Shown: positions 56,658 to 64,000 of the stretch, piece by piece
Layout of the letters: the number at the start of each line of letters is the position of its first letter
Numbering within the stretch: position 1 is the stretch's first letter
NCBI GenBank assembly: GCA_043228905.1
Contig: JBHGNT010000008.1
Coordinates: 15,934,001-15,998,000 of the forward strand
DNA from: Azolla caroliniana
Taxonomy: Eukaryota; Polypodiophyta
Direction of reading: 5' to 3'
DNA: 64,000 nucleotides
Position numbers and translations under genes: made by a program
Notes under the pieces: model-generated
What the model was told of the DNA's origin: nothing
What the model saw: the letters and a program-made list of their open reading frames with translations, nothing else
Databases searched by the model: none

Positions 56658-59600
56658 CTAACCGGATTGGTTTGTCGTTACGCCCATCTGATGCCGAAGA
56701 GACCGAAAGCGGTCTGCCGAAAGACACTTGGTCATTCCATCTGCGACATTGTCGGTTGTGGATATTTTCTCTAGACCGATTTTCCCTGAAATGACGCAGT
56801 CCCGAACGAAGTGATATCGAACGTCGATATGTTTGGAGGCGTTGTGGTGAACCGGATTTTTTGACAAGGCAACAGCACCTTGACTGTCGCTGTAGACAAC
56901 TGGGGCCGAGTCATGGTCGACTTGTCGAAACGTGTGCGCCAGCCGACCGAGCCACAAAGCTTCTTTTGCTGCGTCGGACGCAGCTACATATTCTGCTTCG
57001 GTCGTTGAGGTCGCTGTGCACTCCTGAAGTTTCGACTTCCACGAGATTGCTCCATTGCCGAATTTGAAGCAGTATCCGGTTGTTGATTTCTGACTGTCTA
57101 TACAGCCGGCGAAGTCCGAGTCGGTGTAACCGACTACGCCTGAGGTTCGGTTCGGACCGAAGAGAATGCCGTGGTCTTTTGTGCCAGCCAGATATCTGAA
57201 CACATGCTTGACTGCGTTCCAATGCGATCGGCCGGGATTGTGCATAAATCTGCTAACGACTCCTACGGCGTGAGAAATATCAGGCCGTGTCGCGACCATC
57301 AGGTACATAAGGGAGCCGACTGCCGGTGCATACGGTACCGACTTCATATCTTCCCCCTCCGGGCCGGATGTCGGGCAGTCTCGCTGAGAGATCCGAAGAT
57401 TCATGGGGAGCGGGGTTGAAGCAGATTTGGCTGATTGCATGTTGAAGCGTTCTAAGATACGTCGGATATAGTCGGTCTGAGACAAAAAAAGATGTCGTGT
57501 ATCGCGATGCCGACTAATCTTCATGCCGAGTATGTGTCGTGCCGGACCGAGGTCCTTCATGGAAAACTTCAACCGCAGTTGCCGAATGAGATCGGCAAGT
57601 TCGCCCGCGTGGCGTCCAGAAATTAGCATGTCGTCCACGTAGATGATGAGGAAGATGGGTGATCCATCTTGAGCTGTATTGGTGAAAAGACAATGGTCCT
57701 CATCGCTTTTGGAGAAGCCGATCGATTGGATGAAGTCGTCGAACTTCTTGTACCATTGTCGCGGTGCCTGTTTGAGACCGTATAGACTCTTCCTGAGTCG
57801 GCAGACTAGATGTTCTTGGCCAGTTGCCACGAAGCCTTTGGGCTGCTCCATATAAATTTCCTCTTCAAGATCACCATGGAGGAAGGCTGTTTTGACATCT
57901 AGCTGAATCAGCTCCAAGTTGTCGGCTGCCACTACGCCGAGTAGAAAACGAAGGGTTGTCATTTTCACCACTGGTGAAAAAATCTCGTCGAAGTCGACGC
58001 CATATTCTTGTCGGAAGCCCTTCGCAACTAATCTGGCCTTGTACTTTGGGGTGGTCGAATCAGACGTCTCTTTTAGTCGATAAACCCACTTGCAAGGAAG
58101 AGCACGTCGATTCTTAGGTAATTCGACCAGATCCCAGGTCTTGTTTGCCCGAATGGAGTGCATTTCCGACTCCATCGCCAGATGCCAGGTGGCTGAATCG
58201 ACAGAAGTCGATGCTTCTTCGTAAGACGTCGGTTCGCCGGCGTCGGTGAAGAAAATTCCAGGAGAATACCTCTCCGGAGGTTGCGACAGTCTCTCGGATC
58301 GTCGAGGTATGATTGGACTGGTCGCATCGGGTATCGTGGTCGGATGGTCCGAAAGCGGATTGTTCTGCTGTGCCGAGTCGGGGTTGTCCGAGTCGGTAGT
58401 GTAAGGTTCAGCTACCCGTGAAGCTGACCGTGTGTTGAGAGCGGGGCCTTCTTGAAGGGTCGGCACATCGGAGAATGTTACCCTTCGGACTTCGGTCGGT
58501 TTTTCGACTGATGGATTCATAGCCGACTCGTTGAACACAACGTCCGAACTTCGAACGATTTGTCTGCGTTCGGGGTCCCAGAGTCGGTATCCCATTTCGC
58601 CGTCTGATCCATATCCAAGGAAAATGCATTTCCTGGACCGAGGTGCAAGTTTTCGGCGATCATCTTTCGGAATGAGGGCGTACGCCTCGCATCCGAAGAT
58701 CCTCAGCTTGTCGTAATTCGGCTTACTGCCGATCCATAGTTCCTGAGGAATTTGAAGTCCTAGAGGTCTACTTGGCGACATATTGATTATGTGTACTGCC
58801 GTGAGTAGAGCCTCTGCCCAGAAGCCATCCGACAGTCCGGAGTGTTGGAGCATGGAAACTATCCGTTCTTGGATTGTCCGATTCATTCGTTCTGCAATCC
58901 CGTTTTGCTCCGGACTGTGTGGTGCCGTAAATTCACGTCGGATGCCGCGTTGTCGGCAGAATTTGACGAATTCTTCTGATTTGAACTCTCCCCCATTGTC
59001 GGTTCGAAAGCATTTCTGTTTTCGGTCGGTTTGATTTTCTACCATAGCGAGCCAATCGGAGAAGATCGAGAAGACACGATCTTTGGTGCGAATTGGATAC
59101 GCCCACACCTTTCGAGTCGAATCGTCAATAAAACTGACGAAGTAAGAGGCACCGCCGAGAGACTGATGCGGCATTGGGCCACAGACGTCCGAGTGGACTA
59201 AATCGAGGGGTCTCGTTTCTCTTGGTGCTGATGTCGGGTGTGATGCGGCCGCTTGTTTGCCATACTGGCAATGTTCGCAGAATTGATGGTCGGAGAAGGA
59301 GAGTTTAGGGATGTATCCGGCTCTAGATAGGTGCGTGATGCCGGCCTTGCTGAGGTGTCCCAATCTTCTGTGCCATAGTGATGACACAGGAATATCCACC
59401 AAAAACAGGTTACCCTCTCTGAGCGTAACATGTAACGGATACAGTGAGTGTATCTTGGGTCCTCTAGCAAGCAGGAGGTTCCCCCTGTGGAGTGTCCACC
59501 CTCCCGAAGAAAAACCGGCACGAATGCCGTCTTCATCTAGTTGTCCGACTGAGATCAATGGCCTTGAGAGCTCGGGTACATGTCGAACATTGTGAAGTAC

Positions 59601-60674
59601 AAGTGTAGAGCCACCTGCAAGGTTGAGCTCTACTGTGCCGATTCCAATGATGTCACAGTGTTGCGAGTTGCCGACCCGAACTGAGTCGGAGTGACGGATC
59701 GTATATTGCCGAAATTGGGATCGATGAGGAGTCACATGAAATGACGCGCCCGAATCTAAGAGCCATGTGCTCGATTCTTCAGTCGTGAGCAGAACTTCTG
59801 ATCCGACTGGATTTTCGATTGATAGTATATTCGGGTCGTTTGGTAGCACATCAGCTGAGAAGCTGACGTAATTGATCTCCTCATGCCGGCCACTCTTCTT
59901 GTTGTTCTTGTTCTTGAGTGCGCGGCAGTCGGCTTTGATGTGTCCGGGTTTCTTGCAATAGTTGCAGATTCGGTTATCCCGTGACTGGCTCCGTCTTCGC
60001 TGATTGTTCGGCGGCCGTGAGGAATCTCTTCCTCGTATGTTCGATCGGTCTGTCGAACCTTGTACTACATAAGCGTCGTCTGTTGAGTCTTTGGCGAAAG
60101 ACTTTCTCCGAGCTGCTTCGGTCAGGATTGCGCTCGTGACTTCGGAGTATTTAACAGCCGTGGTTGACGCGTTGCACACGGTTGTGACGAAAGTTTCCCA
60201 TGATGAGGGAAGGCTGCTCATGAGTATCATTGCTCTGAGTTCATCCTCGATTGCCGTCCCCTGTGACGAGATTTGGGAGCTTATGCTTTCGTACTCATTG
60301 AGGTGTGCTTGAACCGAATCGGATTCTTTCATCCGCAAGTTGTAGAGGCGCCGGATCAGAAACATCTTCGTTGCGGCGACCTTCTTTTCGTAAGTGTCCG
60401 ACAGTGTTTTCCACAGTTCGAATGCTGTCGTACACGATTGCACCGTAAAGTATACCGATTCCGATAGGTGCATCCGAATCGTGGCGCGAACGATTCTGTC
60501 CAGCTTCTGCCACTCAATTGGTTTGTATCCTTCTGGAGGTTCTTCATTTTCGATGGGATCGATTTGCCCCTTGACTATGAGATAGTCCTGCATTTGCTCC
60601 TTCCAGAAGTTGAAGTTCGATCCATCGAACTTTCGTAGACTCATTTCTGACGAGCCGGATGTTGATGCCATCAA
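56658..60674 (-). CDS. Copia I gag-pol polyprotein, intact
   Basis: This 1338-residue open frame encodes all Copia proteins in order. Gag covers 1-280 (FDGSNFNFWKEQM; zinc knuckle C237-C240-H245-C250). Aspartic protease has DSGAS at 307-311. Integrase has its HHCC domain (H435, H440, C466, C469) and the catalytic triad Asp496, Asp559 and Glu595, with 35 residues between the last two. RT spans about 855-1090 with YVDD at 1012-1015. RNase H has Asp1185, Glu1226, Asp1263 and Asp1308. The start is the first of two adjacent ATGs; a leader of about 675 bases separates it from the LTR. No stop or frameshift is visible. The enzyme set would copy the element RNA and insert it at new sites. Confidence 0.95.
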   Translation of the reverse strand: MMASTSGSSEMSLRKFDGSNFNFWKEQMQDYLIVKGQIDPIENEEPPEGYKPIEWQKLDRIVRATIRMHLSESVYFTVQSCTTAFELWKTLSDTYEKKVAATKMFLIRRLYNLRMKESDSVQAHLNEYESISSQISSQGTAIEDELRAMILMSSLPSSWETFVTTVCNASTTAVKYSEVTSAILTEAARRKSFAKDSTDDAYVVQGSTDRSNIRGRDSSRPPNNQRRRSQSRDNRICNYCKKPGHIKADCRALKNKNNKKSGRHEEINYVSFSADVLPNDPNILSIENPVGSEVLLTTEESSTWLLDSGASFHVTPHRSQFRQYTIRHSDSVRVGNSQHCDIIGIGTVELNLAGGSTLVLHNVRHVPELSRPLISVGQLDEDGIRAGFSSGGWTLHRGNLLLARGPKIHSLYPLHVTLREGNLFLVDIPVSSLWHRRLGHLSKAGITHLSRAGYIPKLSFSDHQFCEHCQYGKQAAASHPTSAPRETRPLDLVHSDVCGPMPHQSLGGASYFVSFIDDSTRKVWAYPIRTKDRVFSIFSDWLAMVENQTDRKQKCFRTDNGGEFKSEEFVKFCRQRGIRREFTAPHSPEQNGIAERMNRTIQERIVSMLQHSGLSDGFWAEALLTAVHIINMSPSRPLGLQIPQELWIGSKPNYDKLRIFGCEAYALIPKDDRRKLAPRSRKCIFLGYGSDGEMGYRLWDPERRQIVRSSDVVFNESAMNPSVEKPTEVRRVTFSDVPTLQEGPALNTRSASRVAEPYTTDSDNPDSAQQNNPLSDHPTTIPDATSPIIPRRSERLSQPPERYSPGIFFTDAGEPTSYEEASTSVDSATWHLAMESEMHSIRANKTWDLVELPKNRRALPCKWVYRLKETSDSTTPKYKARLVAKGFRQEYGVDFDEIFSPVVKMTTLRFLLGVVAADNLELIQLDVKTAFLHGDLEEEIYMEQPKGFVATGQEHLVCRLRKSLYGLKQAPRQWYKKFDDFIQSIGFSKSDEDHCLFTNTAQDGSPIFLIIYVDDMLISGRHAGELADLIRQLRLKFSMKDLGPARHILGMKISRHRDTRHLFLSQTDYIRRILERFNMQSAKSASTPLPMNLRISQRDCPTSGPEGEDMKSVPYAPAVGSLMYLMVATRPDISHAVGVVSRFMHNPGRSHWNAVKHVFRYLAGTKDHGILFGPNRTSGVVGYTDSDFAGCIDSQKSTTGYCFKFGNGAISWKSKLQECTATSTTEAEYVAASDAAKEALWLGRLAHTFRQVDHDSAPVVYSDSQGAVALSKNPVHHNASKHIDVRYHFVRDCVISGKIGLEKISTTDNVADGMTKCLSADRFRSLRHQMGVTTNQSG

Positions 60675-61349
60675 ATTCGGTTTCGGTTGATGAAGCTCGG
60701 TTCGGAGTTGACTACGAACCTTGTTGGAGTGCAGCCGGTTGGCTCACCCGATATCGTTCTAGTCGGATTTGAACCCGAGTCGGTTCGGCTTCGGAACTTG
60801 CTCGAATTGACTCCGGTAGCTTGAGGGACAGAACCGACTGGTCTTCCCGAATGTTGCCGAGTCGGAGTGAGCCCGGTTCGCTTCGGATATATATGCCGAA
60901 TACCGATTATTGAAACCGATTATCTGGACCGATTCTGCTTCGGTTGACTGCAGCAATGAGAGAGACGGATCCAACTGATCCTCCCGAATGTCGATCAGCC
61001 AGATGAAGCACGAATTTGGGTTGTTGTCTTGAGACTGATCTGCACCGAGCGGTTACAATGAGCGGCGAGCAGCGTTTGATGACCTCTTCGGATGCCGTTT
61101 AACCGAGTGGAGCACGATCGTGTCAATGTTGCACAAGGGGATTTCACCTCGAGTGGTTACGATCACAAGGAACGGAGTACAACCGGCTGGCTTACTCCAG
61201 GCGAAGATGATCTAACGCGATGAGGTGCAATCCTCGTTTTTCTTCTTCTTCTCTCTTCGAATGACGCAGGAAACCGAATACTGTGCAGGCTGAGACGACA
61301 GCCGACAGCGGATTGAAGGACCGAATACTGTGCGAGCTCTGATACCAGA
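60675..61349 (-). other. Leader of Copia I
   Basis: This is the untranslated leader between the 5' LTR and the gag start, with the primer site at its upstream end. It is rich in CGGTT/CCGAA-type words (for example the CCGAATACTGTGC repeat near 61,278 and 61,321). No open frame of note is seen. Confidence 0.7.
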
Positions 61350-61434
61350 TGTTGTCGACAAAGTCGTCTATGCGGAAGATCAAGAAGCATTCGATTGCTG
61401 TTGAGTACCTGCGTATGACAGTCTCTAGGTCGTT

Positions 61435-61476
<42 letters not shown>

Positions 61477-61663
61477 GCACAAGAAAACTCTTTATTCCAC
61501 AAAGCAACAATACAACATCCAACCCCACAAAAAGGTTACAAGGTCACTATATATAGTGACCGACTTAGGGCAACCACCCTTTATGCTAATTACACAAATG
61601 CCCCAAACTTGGGCTATACAAAGAGATAGTGTGAATACGTCCATTATACACTTGTATTCGACA
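61350..61663 (-). repeat. 5' LTR of Copia I
   Basis: It matches the 3' LTR at every position I compared except for one GA unit. The palindromic TATA region is at 61,542-61,561. The target duplication TGTGA follows at 61,664. Confidence 0.95.
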
Positions 61664-62146
61664 TGTGAATATTTTATTTACACGTGACATTAAAAGTGAC
61701 TCATGCACATCTAGCGTGCATGAGCCCTATATTTAGGAAATGACAAAGCATCACATGCACATTTACTGTGCATGGGCACTTTAGGTGAAAAAGCATGAAG
61801 CCATGCTTAGCCTCTTCCATCTTTATATAAGGAGGAGAGAAATATGTATATGGTTGTTGATTAATATACAAGGATTGATCAATCTAATATATTCGGGGGG
61901 GGATTCACGAATTTTGCCATCTAATTGCTCTTATAATCTAAATATTGTTTTCAAATACACTAAACTCGTGGGATTCACGAGATTACTATCTTACATCTCT
62001 TCTTATTATTCATAACTAGCCTTAAGTGGTATTCCTCTTCCTCCTAGTCCAAAACCTCGGCGGTTTCCACCCGATTCACGCAACGATCCGGAGCCGAAAG
62101 GCACGACACAGTTGGTGAACCCGACGTGAAAACGGGTGGCAAGGAG

Positions 62147-64000
62147 ATGGAAAATCAACCGGAGGCTAGCAACATGATGATGATGTTCGAGCGCATGCTA
62201 CAAGAACAACGCGCGATGTCGGAGATAGCGGCATCAGTGGAGCGGCTCGTGCAACGAAACGGACAATTCAACGGGAAAGACGTGTCGCGGTATCTTCGGG
62301 ATTACAAGGCGGAGATGCTACAGTGCGGAATATCGGAAGGACTGCAAGTGACATCCTTCAACCGGGTGGCGACCGACGGGCTTCAAGCAAGCATCCATGG
62401 GCTACGACAGCAAAATCCGACATGGGAGGCGTTTGAAGTAGAGCTAAAGAGGACGTTCGCCATCGAGGATTCCTCCAAGGCGACGCGAAGGGGATTCGAA
62501 GATTGGGTGGAGACGCCGGACAAGGGATTGAAGGTCGTTGATGTGTTTTCGGCATTCGAAAGCCGGTTCGGGAGGTTGTCCGCGAGAGATCAAGCTATCC
62601 TCGTACCGGACAAGGTGATCATGTTCTTGCGAGCCGTGGACGTCCGGGACCGGAAAGATCTCGGAGTGCTCTTGGAGGACACGACCACGGAGAGCGGCCT
62701 CACCGAAACATGGGAAAGCGTGCGGGATATCGTCGCGCGATACACGAAGAGGGGGCAATGGCTTGCCGACGAGGAAAAGAGGGTTTCGGAACCGATTCCG
62801 AAACCGAGAACCGGATTGGAAGACCATCAACTGAGGGCTCGAGAGACTACAACCGAGAAGGGGATTGATGCATCTACGGTGGAGCAACTATTGAAGGAGA
62901 TGGAGAATATGAAGATTGCGATGGTGAAGAAGTCGGATGACCGCCCCACAAGCTCCAAGTATACGGACCGACGGTGCATATGGTGCGATAGCGCCGAACA
63001 CGATCGGAGGGATTGCGACGAGCATAAGGAGGCGCTACGGCGGGATCTCATCTACTACGAGGGAAACCGGATTCATTCGATGGACTCTTGGAAGCCACTC
63101 CGACCGAACTTCCGGAAAGGCGGCATGAAGAAGGTGCTCGAGGAGGAATTGGTGGCGATAAGCAACTATGCGACAACCGCGGGAATATGTGGCGGGGAGT
63201 CATCGAGAGCAAAGACGTTTTTTTGGCCGGAAGTTCTAGAAAACACCGAGAAAACCGACTCCAACGAGATCCGAAGCACCGCGGAAGATGTCCGGGAAGC
63301 TACGGGATGGGAGTGCCCTGTCGACAAGAATAGCGTATACGCCCTGTGTCAATTGCATAAGGTGTATGTGGACGAGAGACGACGACGCACGGAGGATGCG
63401 GCCGGGCCATCAAAGATACCGGAAAGCTGGAACTCCGGAGGTAAGGGAAAAGAAAAGGCGACTCCGGCATTCAAGCTCGCCTCGGACATAGAACAACAAA
63501 CCGACTTGAAAAGAGTGTTCGAGGAAAGAATCTTGGATAGCCGGGTAGATTTCTCGCTTCGAGAGCTACTCGGAATAGCAAAGAAGGAGTTCCACGATCT
63601 TCTCGTGGATCTCGTGAAGCGAAAAAGACAAAGTACGGAGGAAAATGCTCCAAGGGTGAATGCGAACACCGTTTTAATGAACGACACCGAAGCGGAGGAC
63701 GAAATTCCGAACTCCCACTATACAAGGCCACATTGGGCACACGCGACTACGGAGACTCCGGTCCGAATCGGCAACATCAAAGAACCCGTGCTAGCATTGA
63801 TTGATCACGGATCGGAGATCAACTTGATGTCCAAGGAGTTCTACCGGAAGGGGAAGTGGCCTATTAACACCAACCATGGATGGAAGATTCGGGCGGCCAC
63901 CAAAGCAACGGAAGATCTATTTGCGGCTTGTCCGGATGTGACGGTGAAGATCGGGGATGTCGAGATTGACCAAAATTTCTTCGTGCAAGATGAGGTTTCA
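62147..64000 (+). CDS. Gypsy E2 gag-protease frame, open to the window end
   Basis: From the ATG at 62,147 the frame is open for 618 codons and runs off the window. Gag starts MENQPEASNMMMMFERML and contains the LQASIHGLRQQNPTWEAFE and RGFEDWVETPDKG blocks shared with Gypsy F. A zinc knuckle CIWCDSAEHDRRDC (62,977-63,018, CX2CX4HX4C) follows. The aspartic protease motif ALIDHGSEINLMS is at about 63,794-63,832; DHG replaces the usual DTG/DSG, and F has the same change. No stop or frameshift is visible. Gag and protease appear fused in one frame, and pol presumably follows. Confidence 0.9.
   Translation, partial: MENQPEASNMMMMFERMLQEQRAMSEIAASVERLVQRNGQFNGKDVSRYLRDYKAEMLQCGISEGLQVTSFNRVATDGLQASIHGLRQQNPTWEAFEVELKRTFAIEDSSKATRRGFEDWVETPDKGLKVVDVFSAFESRFGRLSARDQAILVPDKVIMFLRAVDVRDRKDLGVLLEDTTTESGLTETWESVRDIVARYTKRGQWLADEEKRVSEPIPKPRTGLEDHQLRARETTTEKGIDASTVEQLLKEMENMKIAMVKKSDDRPTSSKYTDRRCIWCDSAEHDRRDCDEHKEALRRDLIYYEGNRIHSMDSWKPLRPNFRKGGMKKVLEEELVAISNYATTAGICGGESSRAKTFFWPEVLENTEKTDSNEIRSTAEDVREATGWECPVDKNSVYALCQLHKVYVDERRRRTEDAAGPSKIPESWNSGGKGKEKATPAFKLASDIEQQTDLKRVFEERILDSRVDFSLRELLGIAKKEFHDLLVDLVKRKRQSTEENAPRVNANTVLMNDTEAEDEIPNSHYTRPHWAHATTETPVRIGNIKEPVLALIDHGSEINLMSKEFYRKGKWPINTNHGWKIRAATKATEDLFAACPDVTVKIGDVEIDQNFFVQDEVS

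Larger units (their letters stand above)
56148..61663 (-). mobile_element. Copia I, complete and probably recent, minus strand
   Basis: The element is 5,516 bp with target duplication TGTGA (56,143-56,147 and 61,664-61,668). Its LTRs of 316 bp (56,148-56,463) and 314 bp (61,350-61,663) appear identical apart from one GA unit. The primer site TGGTATCAGAGCTCG (minus strand, about 61,333-61,347) matches initiator tRNA-Met. The polypurine tract CGGGGGAG lies at 56,464-56,471. A single open polyprotein fills most of the interior, so the element has everything expected for autonomous movement. Confidence 0.95.
55878..62108 (+). repeat. 5' LTR of Gypsy E2, interrupted by Copia I
   Basis: The left part is 55,878-56,147 and the right part 61,669-62,108. 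The right part has a TATA box TATATAAGG (about 61,824-61,832). A hairpin CTCGTGGGATTCACGAG is at 61,965-61,981 and a degenerate copy near 61,894-61,911. The conserved end is TAGTCCAAAACCTCGGCGG...GGAGCCGAAAGGCACGACA. A minus-strand tRNA-like segment is at 55,981-56,050. Confidence 0.85.
55878..64000 (+). mobile_element. Gypsy element E2, 5' part, apparently young
   Basis: The 5' LTR begins TGTCGTAGTG at 55,878 inside G2 integrase and ends GGCACGACA at 62,108, with Copia I nested in it. The primer site TTGGTGAACCCGACGTG (62,112-62,128) and an open gag-protease frame (62,147 to the window end) follow. Without Copia I the LTR is about 710 bp, in line with the 730-bp solo LTR E1. Pol and the 3' LTR lie beyond the window. 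Confidence 0.9.

Overview
This window looks like plant nuclear DNA, with no sign of bacterial or organellar sequence. The reasons are many LTR retrotransposons primed by initiator tRNA-Met, GT-AG introns, long GA/CT microsatellites, tRNA-derived short repeats and AT-rich spacers. The one convincing complete host gene is an intronless, GC-rich high-affinity iron permease (FTR1 family). From general knowledge I associate this family with fungi and green algae, and seed plants use other iron uptake systems. A non-seed land plant (fern, lycophyte or bryophyte) is therefore my best guess, but this is an inference.

Layout. 1-3978: remains of two Copia elements (A and D); D carries a solo Gypsy LTR (E1) with its target duplication. 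3979-16,130: a gene island poor in large transposons. It holds the iron permease (9345-10334, minus strand), minisatellites on both sides of it, a paired G-box site upstream and tRNA-like SINE relics. 16,135-16,270: a LINE relic. 16,267-21,987: Gypsy H, truncated in its integrase. 21,988-30,362: a pile of broken Copia elements (A', B1, C, B3) with a 5'-truncated LINE inside one LTR. 30,760-43,150: Gypsy F, split by Gypsy G1 (31,937-41,034), a complete element with 5-bp target duplication CTAAC. 43,151-45,017: Copia B4. 45,018-49,622: an unrecognised multi-exon gene whose last exon is cut by Gypsy G2. 49,623-64,000: a nested stack in which G2 contains a broken Copia (B2) and Gypsy E2, and the 5' LTR of E2 contains an intact, very young Copia (I).

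Two features stand out as possibly undescribed. Gypsy G1 has an extra 2.7-kb sense-strand coding module between integrase and 3' LTR; it encodes a globular domain, a long coiled coil and an acidic tail. The Copia B/D lineage has two near-identical polypurine tracts bracketing an extra module after RNase H, about 245 residues long and fused in frame in B2. Old elements here also decay in a patterned way: in-frame stops are mostly TAG, several of them where a sister copy in this window still has CAG.

LTR-element genes are annotated as relics unless open. The two autonomous-looking open frames are the Copia I polyprotein (1338 codons) and the Gypsy E2 gag-protease frame, which runs off the window end.
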